This document shows positions 55,846 through 64,000 of a DNA stretch of 64,000 nucleotides, piece after piece. Origin of the DNA: Bolinopsis microptera (Eukaryota > Ctenophora > Tentaculata > Lobata > Bolinopsidae); assembly GCF_026151205.1 (NCBI RefSeq), contig NC_087076.1, positions 11,756,902 through 11,820,901 on the forward strand, in the 5' to 3' direction. The stretch's first letter is position 1. Each line of letters opens with the position of its first letter. The notes under the pieces are model-generated. The model did not search any database and was not told the origin of the DNA. It saw only the letters and a program-made list of their open reading frames with translations. The translations under genes and the position numbers were made by a program.

Positions 55846-55900
55846 CCTAGTCTCTTTGCTCCCCATATTATTATTATTTTTGTTTTATTAATTTTTTTAT

Positions 55901-56339
55901 CTACCTTCCTATACTTTCAACATCATATCACACTTCACCCGCACACCTTCTCACACATTAATGACCATTTCAGACCTGTATCTAATGTATCTGGAATTTG
56001 ACGTATTGAAATACCAATTTTGACTCCATATCCACAGTTATTCACCATGGATTTGTTTGTTCTTAAATAGTTTTTCATAAATTTTTGGATTTAGATTAAT
56101 TCGATGTAATGGGTCCAAGTTACTGCGGACATAGTTCACTATGTGTTTACCGTGTTTGGGTACCCATCATATTTTACAGATGGGGGCGATATTTTGAACG
56201 ATTCTATTTTATATTCATCTATTGCTGTACTCTGTAAAATTTGAAAAGTATTTAATAAAAAAATAGGCGGGTGTGGTGCGGAGTTAACAAGGGTTAATTT
56301 CTATAACGATTTAAATAAAAATGGAAAGCGGTTCAAGAC
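55901..56339. other. 3' flank of the LINE, no gene
   Basis: AT-rich. The end of the LINE 3' UTR may lie here. No ORF or repeat recognised. Confidence 0.4.
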
Positions 56340-56410
56340 TTACTGGGCGGCGCTCAGCCTGTCATTCCGCCAAATCTTTATGAACATAATAGCCTGGAGT
56401 CCCCAGGTAA
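56340..56410 (+). mobile_element. 71-bp hAT-like MITE, copy 3
   Basis: TTACTGGGCGGCGCTCAGCC to GAGTCCCCAGGTAA, flanked by an exact 8-bp duplication TTCAAGAC (56332-56339 and 56411-56418). Confidence 0.93.
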
Positions 56411-56618
56411 TTCAAGACGGGAGTGATGAGGTGTAATAGTCGGTGTGCAGACCTTATGATCATGGAATGTGGTGCCTAATGGCTAATTATAATGACTTAA
56501 TTATTCACGAGAAAGAACTGATTATGAGATTATTGTTTAAAATGCTATTGGGTCACCTAATGCGGGTTTTGACTCAGCGGGTAATTACTCATACCCTTTT
56601 TAACTGCGGCAGTGAAAT

Positions 56619-56635
56619 CCCGGCCGAAGGCCGGG
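56619..56635. other. Perfect 7-bp GC hairpin with GAA loop
   Basis: CCCGGCC, GAA, GGCCGGG. Same design as 18352-18374. Confidence 0.7.
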
Positions 56636-56639
56636 TTAC

Positions 56640-58060
56640 ACTAGTACGATAATACTTTCGCACTTCGAAAGCCGCACGTGATATTGATAATGATCGACAC
56701 CGATTTCTATTCTGTATTCACCCCACATGAATTAGAAGGGTTTAATGTTTTCCTGATGATTTATCGGCGAAAACTGTCAAACTGTTTAGATTAAATTTGA
56801 TCACGCGTGACATGAATCGGCCATATAAGGGATTAGGTCAAATCTCTTGCTAAGGTTCTGGTTTGTGAGTTAGCAGATGCTTGAATAACTTAAATAGGCT
56901 CATGGTAGTGTTTAGGCTCATGGTAGTGTTAGGGCTCATGGTAGTGTTGAGGCTCATGGTAGTGTTGAGGTAGTGTTGAGGTAAAAGTTAGGGCTGTCAG
57001 AGCCATGTAGAGATCGTGTTTAACTAAGTCACGTGACAATTCATTATAGCGTGATTGATCAGGTAGGACTAGCAATTAGATTTAGTGATTTATTCACAGC
57101 TGATTAGTGGTTATTAACATGATTAAATAATTTATTAAAAGCTTGTTCCTTAGAACCGATTCCTAAAGAGCTTAGCCTTCTAAGACAGTGTTCCTTTTGC
57201 CTGCAATTGCCTGCGTCAGAACAGCACAAGAAATGAACTTGTCTTCACACTCTTTAATGCGTTAGATACAGTGATCTGGTCGGAGCATGTAGACTGTAGA
57301 CTGTAGACTAAGTGCTTACTGTTTAGATTAGATATGGACTCTTCCTACGTGACACGGTGGAGGCTCTTTCTATATAAAAGCTTCGGTAAGAATTGTTTTA
57401 TGCCTATAATTTCAATACCTGGCTACTATAAATACACTATATCTGTCAGATGAGTTCAGTTCGTATACTTACTTTGGTAACTTTGGTTTGCTTCATAGAA
57501 TCCTCTATCGGGTCATCAGAGTTGCTGACCACCCGGGCAGCGAGATCGCTGCCTTTATTCCACTCCAGTCCAGTAACGAGTTTCCATTTCGACAGCTGTA
57601 TACTTTGAATTCCTTTTAAAACTTATAATGGACCAGTAACAGATTGAAGTGTAGTAGAGTTCACTTAGATCTACCATACAGCATACTACTACCATACTAT
57701 AAGTTTAATCTTGATGCAAGCTAGTAAGGTATCTTGATGCAAGCAAACTACAGTGAAATTCTTATTCATAACAGCCTTCTTTTACTTGAACATTTACAAA
57801 TTTTAATTTAATTTAAATTTATCACAGATCATAGTAACAGACTGAAGTGTAGCACAGTTTAAGTTTAACTACCATACGGCATACTATAAGTTACATCTTG
57901 ATTATTGATGCAAGTTAATAAGGTATCTTGATTCTTGATGCAAGCAAACTACAGTGGAATTCTTATTTAGAACGGCCTTCTTTTACTTGAACATTTACAA
58001 ATTTAAATTTATCACAGATCATAGTAACAGACTATAGTGTAGCACAGTTTAAATACTACG
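56640..58060 (+). repeat. Segmental repeat F, copy 2
   Basis: Collinear with 42553-43860. It has extra CATGGTAGTG minirepeats and no LINE fragment at the GATTTATTCACAG site. A ~140-bp insertion near 57462-57604 includes GACCACCCGGGCAGCGAGAT. Towards the end (57760-58040) a ~120-bp part is tandemly repeated (CAAGCAAACTACAGTG...TCACAGATCATAG). Confidence 0.85.
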
Positions 58061-58082
58061 AGACTACAGAATATATATATCT

Positions 58083-58432
58083 TGATTTTACCAAAACCCA
58101 TAATCATGGGTAGAGTGGACCGCTGCCAGTGTCTCTCTTTACCAAACAAAAGGAAATGATATTAATTTGATTGACCGTTCTCAAATGCAAAATGATACCG
58201 AGAATGAAATCGGTCGCTCGCTTTTCCCCCACAGATGCCTTTGGGTAGTTTTTCTTAATCTATTACAATTGTAAATGAATGGGAAAAGCGAGGGACCGAT
58301 TTCATTCTCGGTATCATTTTGCATTTGAGAACGGTCAATCAAATTAATATCATTTCCTTTTGTTTGGTAAAGAGAGACACTGGCAGCGGTCCACTCTACC
58401 CATGATTATGGGTTTTGGTAAAATATCATCTC
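58083..58432. repeat. Palindromic module, copy 2
   Basis: Two arms of ~148 bp (TTACCAAAACCCATAATC through GGTCGCTCGCTTTTCCC and complement) around a ~50-bp centre. The arms share private variants (TTTACCAAACAAAAGG, ATTGACCGTTCTCAAATG) that other copies lack, so the two arms have been homogenised with each other. Confidence 0.92.
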
Positions 58433-58439
58433 TTTTTGA

Positions 58440-59425
58440 TTATAATGTCAGGGTACTTTATAAAGTCGAAATATAAACTGATATCTTCATTAATATTAAT
58501 AAGGAGGAAGTTTCAACGATTTCGAAATTTTTCCTTTAAAAACATTTCTTTGTGTTTAGGTAAGCATATCGGTCGATCACTGACTGAATATGCCACTTTA
58601 TACTCATTCAAGTTGGCATTAAATTCATACATAATGACATTAAAAAGCAGAATTTGTTGGAAATCACGAATGAGCAAAATTCTCACCTTTCGCACGTGCA
58701 AACTTTGAGCGGACGTTGCCTGCGCATCCAATATTGAATCGCCGTAAATTTGTGCATGTAATTGTTTTATATATAGTTTGATAAGCATGCAAAGTTTCAA
58801 AGTATTTCAAGAAGAACTGTAATCACAACGGCACTCTAAAGTTGACAGAAAATGACGAAAACAGCAATTTTCAGTGATTTTAGCAATTTTCTATCAATTT
58901 GGGCGTGTCCCCACGTGTGCAACTTTTCGATTTTCAACTTTAAAACTAGCCTAATGCACAATTTATACCTATAGGAAGCAGAACTGAGCTCCACGACCCA
59001 AGGCATGGCCCAACACCAGAGAATACTAAATCGCAAAATTGACGTTTTTATAAAATAATTCTTCAAAAAAGCACAAACTTCAATGACGAATATCTTTATG
59101 AAGGAGCAAGCTAGAAAAACTTTCCGGTAGATTTTCAGAATGCTTGAACAATTATCTAAGATGAAAATTTCCTCAGATTTTGAATACAATTACTTTTTAA
59201 TGGTTTAAAATCATTTTTTAAAGTTATTACTTTGTCAAAAATCAAGTTTTAAAAACGGTTAACTTGATGACGTCATCAAGGGGTGTTTATGACGTCAAAT
59301 AATTTGTTTATACAATGTAAACTAAAGTATAAACAATTATTTTCAAGACCTGTGGTCGGAAATGGCTGTATCTTTTATACTTTTGAATCTATGGACAATT
59401 AAATACAGGCTACAATTGACTGGCA
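58440..59425 (+). repeat. Interspersed repeat family E, copy 3
   Basis: Follows the module directly. It reads GACGTCATCAAGGGGTG at the site where copy 1 has the MITE. Confidence 0.85.
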
Positions 59426-59813
59426 AAGCGTCTATCCCTGAATATATGTATATAGGTATGTATGTATCACGACAATCTATCGTAAAACAGGGGTTCTAGA
59501 AAACCCATTTCCCGATGATCCTGAGACCTGAAACTTTTTTTGCAGTCGATTTGGTCAACGTCTAGACGCCCTTAAAAATTTCAGATCTGTAACTCAATTT
59601 TAACATGGTTTTTAAGGCACCTGAATATGGCGATTTTGGGTTTTTTACCGAATTTCGTATAACAGTGCTGGCGAGTATTTTATGCAAATTTCTTAAAAAT
59701 CTCAACATAACTATTTTTATTCCTGTCATCTTTGACATCAAATTAGAATGTTTTGAACTAAAAATAAATCTGCTGAACGACTTCCGATGAGTCTTAATGC
59801 CTGAAAAACTCCT

Positions 59814-59848
59814 GCCGGAGGCGGCGGCCTTCGGCCGCCGCCTCCGGC
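59814..59848. other. Perfect 16-bp GC hairpin with TTC loop
   Basis: GCCGGAGGCGGCGGCC, TTC, GGCCGCCGCCTCCGGC. All but two of the paired bases are G or C. It would be very stable as RNA or single-stranded DNA. Confidence 0.9.
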
Positions 59849-59852
59849 CGGA

Positions 59853-59871
59853 GTGCACGCTTCGCGTGCAC
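59853..59871. other. Perfect 8-bp hairpin with TTC loop
   Basis: GTGCACGC, TTC, GCGTGCAC, five bases after the previous hairpin. Confidence 0.85.
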
Positions 59872-59893
59872 GAAAGAGACTTGTAACGTGTAC

Positions 59894-59976
59894 CAAAGGG
59901 GGTATAATAGTAAAGGGGGTTTAATAGTAAAGGGGGTATAATAGTAAAGGGGGTATAATAGTAAATGGGGTACATA
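59894..59976 (+). repeat. 17-bp tandem repeat, ~5 units
   Basis: AAAGGGGGTATAATAGT repeated with small changes (TTTAATAGT; AAATGGGGT). Single related units are at 45620-45650 and 62042-62065, where the array has not expanded. Confidence 0.9.
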
Positions 59977-60044
59977 GTATACCCACAATAAATGCAACGG
60001 TCGTGCTTGCCAGCACTGTGATACAGATATATATCTTGATACAA

Positions 60045-60440
60045 GTAAGCAGATAAGGAGGAATGTTGAGACCAAATATGATGAGCACATTTGTCCTTAT
60101 ATAGCTACTCCACTTCCAGTTCAACAACATTCAGTTCTCTTTAAGTTTAAGTTCTTTGTTTAAGACTCTGGGACGATATTTCAACGAATGGTTATCTTTT
60201 CATGACTGTCGCCCAGACTGTATCCATTTAAGGCATCCGCTCCCTTCTTTGATTTACGATAATTATTGTGAACAAATTTAGAGTCTGGTATTTTTCATAA
60301 ATACTGAGGTCTTCTTCCAAAAAAATTTAGATCTCTATTAACATGGTTTTTTAGGCACCTAAATATGTCAATTTCCGGGTTTTTTTCCAGCGTTAAATTT
60401 TAGCAGCTGGTTGCTTTTTTCCTTTTCATCTTTAACAATA
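60045..60440 (+). repeat. Interspersed repeat G, copy 2
   Basis: Collinear with 43840-44215 (GGAGGAATGTTGAGACCAAA to TTTTAGCAGCTGGTTGC). Confidence 0.85.
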
Positions 60441-60446
60441 GAATAG

Positions 60447-60758
60447 AATATTTGACCAGAACCCATAATCATGGGCAGAGTGGACCGCTGCCACTCTGCC
60501 AGTGTATCTCTTTTCTAAACAAAAGGAAATGATATTAATTTGAATAACCGTCCGCAAATGCAAATTGAATATCAATAAGCTTTACTACAATTCGTAAGCC
60601 GTGAATGAATGGGAAAAGCGAGCGACCGATTTCATTCTCGGTATCAATTTGCATTTGCGGACAGTTATTCAAATTAATTATATTTACTTTTGTTTGTGAA
60701 AAAGAGAGACACTGGCAGCGGTCCATTCTACCCATGATTATGGGTTTTGTTCAAATAT
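60447..60758. repeat. Palindromic module, copy 3
   Basis: TTTGACCAGAACCCATAATC at the left and its complement at the right, with ~130-bp arms and a centre containing ATTCGTAAGCCGTGAATGAA. A 14-bp duplication (GCCACTCT GCCAGTGT) lies in the left arm. Confidence 0.9.
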
Positions 60759-60779
60759 CATCTATTTTTGATTATAATG

Positions 60780-61990
60780 TCAGGATAATTTACAAAGTCG
60801 AAATGTAAACTCATAACTTCATTGATATCAATATTAATTTCAAAAATGTCGAGATTTAACCTTTGAAAACAATTCCTTGTGTTTAGGTAGGCATATTTGT
60901 CGATAACTGACTGAATATGGCACTTTTTACTCATTCAATTTGGCATTAAATTCATATATAATGCCATTTAAATGTCGTGGGAAAGCAGAATTTATTCGAA
61001 ATCACAAATGAGCACAATTCTCACCTTTCGCACGTGCAAACTTTGAGCGGAGGTTGCGTGCACATACAATATTGAATCACTGTAAATTTTGCGTAGTGGT
61101 ATTTTATATATAGTTTAATAAGCATGCAAATTTCAAAAGATTTCATAACGAACTTGCATCACAACGGGACTCCAAAGTTGATAACAAGAATTGCGCCCGT
61201 TGTTTCGTTTTGGCGGACGTAGATTTCCATTCCACATTTACTATAAATTTAAGTATAAGCTCTAATCAGCTCACTTCAATCTTCATAATAATATTGACAA
61301 ATTATGCATTAAGTATACAGGAAACACTTAAAATTCAGTTCAATTGCCAAAGAACTTAACTTGTAAAATGTAAAGCAAAGAACTTAAATTGAAAGCTAAG
61401 GTAAACTACACTTGTGTACACATCAATACACTACGCGTGCCACGTACAAATTGGGCTTATAACCTAATATTATACATCGTATACATAAAAACACAGTCGC
61501 GCCGCGCATTCATAGATCACACTCACAGGCTATCTATAAATCACATCCCACTTTTTCAATGCATGGTAACATACGGAAGTACCGACGACATGTTCAGACC
61601 TGCACCTACTGCAATCTCCAAAACCCACGTTTTTCAGCAAAAACTTCCATTTGTAACCTTTCACTATTGCCTTTTTTCAAAAGGGTGAAATAGAAAAATC
61701 GTGAAAATAACAATTTTCGGTGATTTTATATAATCAAGAGGCTTGCATATGAACATATTGACATGGGTGTAGAGTTGAGCCTGTACGGAACCTAGTAGTT
61801 TCAGTTCCTTGTTTAACTTGCCGTACAGCAAGGACATTTTAGCAGTTTTCTATCAATTTGGGCGTGTCCCCACTTGTGCAAATTTTCGATTTTCAACTTT
61901 AAAACTAACACAATTTATAGTACCTTTAGGAAGAAAAAATGGAGCTTTACAATTTAAGGGATGCCCCAACACCAGAGAATCACAATGCTG
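60780..61990 (+). repeat. Interspersed repeat family E, copy 4, with two insertions
   Basis: Collinear with the other copies to CTCCAAAGTTGATAA (61181), then about 505 bp foreign, resuming AAAATCGTGAAAATAAC at 61694. A second ~110-bp insertion sits between GGTGATTTTA and AGCAGTTTTCTATC (61727-61838). It then continues to CCCCAACACCAGAGAA and switches to repeat H. Confidence 0.8.
61183..61692. other. ~505-bp insertion of unknown type in repeat E
   Basis: Absent from the four sister copies. Contains GCGCCCGTTGTTTCGTTTTG at the left and a TTGCCTTTTTTCAAAAGG palindrome at the right. No ORF with motifs and no clear duplication at its ends. Confidence 0.5.
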
Positions 61991-62215
61991 GCAAGCGCAA
62001 GCATAACCGTTGCCCTTATATTCACAACACTATTTACAATTACCCCCTATACTATTATATCCCCTTTATTGTTTTCCAGGCATTAAGACTCATCGAAAGT
62101 AGTTCAGCAGGTATATTTAAGTTCAAAACATTCTAATTCAATGTTAAAGATGACAGGAATAAGAAATAGTTATGTGGAGGTTTTTAAGAAATTTGCGCAA
62201 AATACGCGCTCCTAC
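61991..62215 (+). repeat. Interspersed repeat H, copy 3
   Basis: GCATAACCGTTGCCCTTATA, TTACCCCCTATACTATTATA and GGCATTAAGACTCATCGAAA match 45582-45800. Confidence 0.8.
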
Positions 62216-62279
62216 TAAATCGCTCGCCCAAATTTTAAGAAAATTCTTGTGAAAAGGCCCTTTAGGCATGAAAGTGATC

Positions 62280-62510
62280 TAGATAGGTGTATTTTTGGAC
62301 GCTGATTCCGAATCACCCCCCCATGACGTAGGGTTAAAATGCTTCCCTGGAGAGTTATGGGCAAAAAACGTTTTGGTCACGTGACAGGCTAGTAAAACGT
62401 GAATTCGATTATTTAGGGCTCGGGTTAGGGTTAGGGTTGTGGTTAAGATTATGGATAGCTTCGGGGTTATGGTTAGGGTTAGGGTTGGGATAGGGTTTAT
62501 GTAAAACATG
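62280..62510 (-). repeat. Interspersed repeat family D, copy 4, TTAGGG-rich
   Basis: GACGCTGATTCCGAATCACC, GTCACGTGAC and GGGTTAGGGTTAGGGTTG. Reverse of 48900-49260. The TTAGGG words are degenerate, so this is a dispersed repeat, not a telomere end. Confidence 0.8.
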
Positions 62511-62690
62511 TTAAAATTGAGTTAGAGATCTGAAACTTTGCAGGGCGTCTAGACCTTGTCCAAAATCCAAATCGACTGTAAACAAAATTTCATGTTTCAG
62601 CAATATCGGAAGTGGGTTTTCTGGGAACCCCTGTTTTACAACAGATTGTCCTGAAGTATATCTATCTATGTATAGACGCTTTGGCAGTCA
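62511..62690 (+). repeat. Interspersed repeat H, copy 3 continued
   Basis: ACATGTTAAAATTGAGTTAGAG through CCCCTGTTTTACAACAGATTG, matching 45858-46000 and split from 61991-62215 by the family D copy. Confidence 0.75.
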
Positions 62691-63690
62691 ATTGGCAGTC
62701 AATTGTAGCCTAGATTCAAGTGTCAGTAGATTCAAGAGTACCTATAAAAGATACAGACATTTGAACCACAGGTCTTGAAGATAATTGTTTATTACTTCAG
62801 TTTTCATTGTATTAAAAAATAATTTAACGTCATCATCATCACTTGATGACGTCATCAAATTAAGTGTTTTTAAAACTTGATTTTTGACAAAGTAACAACG
62901 TTTCAAATCAATTTTACACCATTAAGGAGTAATTTTATTCAAATCTGAGGGACATTTTCACCTTAGATAATTTGTTCAAGGCACTCCAAAAATCTACCGG
63001 AAAAGTTTCCTACCTTGCTCCTTCATAAAGATATTTGCTATTGAAGTTAGTGCTTTTTGAAGAAAAATTTTATAAAAACACAAAAGTTGTGAATTAGTAT
63101 TCTCTGGTGTTGGGCCATCCCTTGGGTTGTGGAGCTCAATTTTGCTTCTTAAATGTTAAATTGTGTTATAGGCTAGTTTTAAAAAGTTAAAAATCGAAAA
63201 GTTGCACACGTGGGGACTCGCCCCAAATTGATTAAAATAGCTAAAATCACTAAAAATTTTTGATTTTCACGATTTTTATCAACTTTGGAGTCCCGTTGTG
63301 ATCCAAGCACTATTTGAAATCTTCTGAAACTTTGCATGCTTATTAAACTATATATTAAATACCACCATGCAAAAATTTACGGTGATTCAATATTGTATAC
63401 GCACGCAACGTCCGCTCAAAGTTTGCACGTGCGAAAGGTGAGAATTTTGCTCATTCATGATTTTGAATATATTCTGCTTTCCGCGATATTTAAATGGCAT
63501 TATATATGAATTTAATGCCAACTTGAATGAGTAAAAAGTGCCAAATTCAGTCGGTTATCGACAGATATACCTACCTAAACACAAGGAAACGTTTTCAAAG
63601 GCAGAATTTCGAAATCGTTGAAATTATCTCCTTATTAATGAAGTTTCGACTGTGTAAATTATCCTGACATTATAATCAAAAAGAGATGAT
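62690..63690 (-). repeat. Interspersed repeat family E, copy 5 (inverted)
   Basis: Runs from CTTTGGCAGTCAATTG through GATGACGTCATCAAATT, GTGGGGACTCGCCCC and TTTGCACGTGCGAAAGG to TCCTGACATTATAATCAAA, the reverse of 44540-45540. Confidence 0.85.
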
Positions 63691-64000
63691 ATTTGACCAA
63701 AATCCATAATCATGGGTAGAGTGAACCGCTGCCAGTGTCTCTCTTTTCCAAACAAAAGGAAATGATATTAATTTGAGGAACCGTCCGCAAATGCAATTTG
63801 ATACGAGAATGAAATCGGTCGCTCCGCTTTTCCCAATTAATAGCTTTATTACAATTCGTTAGCCGTGAATGAAGGGGAAAAGCGAGCGACCGATTTCATT
63901 CTCGGTATCAAATTGCATTTGCGGACGGTTCCTCAAATTAATGATTACTTCCTTTTGTTTGGAAAAGAGAGACACTGGCAGCGGTTCACTCTACCCATGA
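63690..64000. repeat. Palindromic module, copy 4, runs off the window
   Basis: TTTGACCAAAATCCATAATC, then CTTTTCCCAATTAATAGC, ATTCGTTAGCCGTGAATGAA and the complement to CTACCCATGA. Only the last ~15 bases of the right arm are outside the window. The arms share the private change GAGGAACCGTCC/GGACGGTTCCTC. Confidence 0.9.

Larger units (their letters stand above)
50610..55900 (+). mobile_element. Full-length two-ORF LINE, CR1/L2-like
   Basis: Two long ORFs (50850-52232 and 52330-55845), separated by 97 bp, lie in the order of a non-LTR retrotransposon: ORF1 with accessory enzyme domains, ORF2 with APE endonuclease and RT. A 5' UTR of about 240 bp and a short 3' UTR are assumed. The 3' end is unclear; a TTATTATTATT run at 55868 may be the tail. 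I found no target-site duplication. Both ORFs are unbroken, so the copy is young and may be active. Confidence 0.85.
59480..60020 (-). repeat. Interspersed repeat H, copy 2 (inverted), with hairpin and tandem inserts
   Basis: Reverse complement of 45575-46000: AAAACAGGGGTTCTAGAAAACCC, AACATGGTTTTTAAGGCACC, TTTCCGATGAGTCTTAATGCCTG-like. Between its TCTTAATGCCTGAAAA and GGGGGTATAATAGT parts lie the GC hairpins at 59814-59871. Confidence 0.8.

Noticed and set aside
62395-62500. True telomere end
   Set aside because: The TTAGGG words are few and degenerate, flanked on both sides by dispersed repeats that occur elsewhere in the window.

Overview
This window looks like nuclear DNA of an invertebrate animal. 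The evidence is spliced genes with GT/AG introns, AT-rich intergenic DNA, APE-type and restriction-like-endonuclease LINEs, a Penelope-like element, Helitrons, TTAA-target and hAT-like elements, degenerate TTAGGG tracts, a P2X7-tail-like exon and an invertebrate-style MFS transporter. A sponge, cnidarian or similar lineage would fit, but the species cannot be named from the sequence. There are no bacterial operons, no CRISPR array, and no rRNA or tRNA gene that I can support.

Layout. 1-2.1 kb: a 57-bp minisatellite that flips orientation. 2.3-6.6 kb: a large palindrome with two 1.9-kb arms. Each arm carries a broken copy of a gene whose acidic motifs resemble FEN1/XPG nucleases. A LINE fragment follows, and the block is flanked by 150-bp direct repeats. 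8-18 kb: interspersed and tandem repeats, CCCGGT arrays, a TIR element, a LINE ORF1 relic, a GC hairpin and a 309-bp Helitron. 18.7-20.4 kb: a minus-strand P2X7-like exon next to a 1.2-kb AGG/CCT microsatellite. 20.7-26.1 kb: satellites, a 12-bp repeat array, a LINE 3' end, an element built of palindromes, and an RLE LINE 3' end with an 80-bp MITE inserted in it.

27.1-40.8 kb and 46.1-48.1 kb hold two paralogous copies of an MFS transporter gene. The copy at 46451-48068 (three exons, 451 aa) is intact. The copy at 29203-40740 is a pseudogene. A Penelope-like fragment and a TTAA element lie just upstream of its start codon, a Helitron sits in intron 2, and an 8.5-kb insertion in exon 3 is mostly a 355-bp satellite in about 22 copies. 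The intact copy gives the empty site for each insertion, so the ends can be read to the base.

41-46 kb and 56-64 kb share a second set of interspersed repeats, including a ~310-bp palindromic module and a 1.3-kb duplication. 50.6-55.9 kb holds an open two-ORF LINE. Its ORF1 fuses an AlkB-like dioxygenase motif set to an SGNH esterase motif set. Its ORF2 has a hydrophobic leader, an NPGP motif, an APE endonuclease and a reverse transcriptase.

The only genes that look functional are the MFS transporter, the two LINE ORFs and possibly the P2X7-like exon. Almost everything else is repeats and mobile DNA at different stages of decay.
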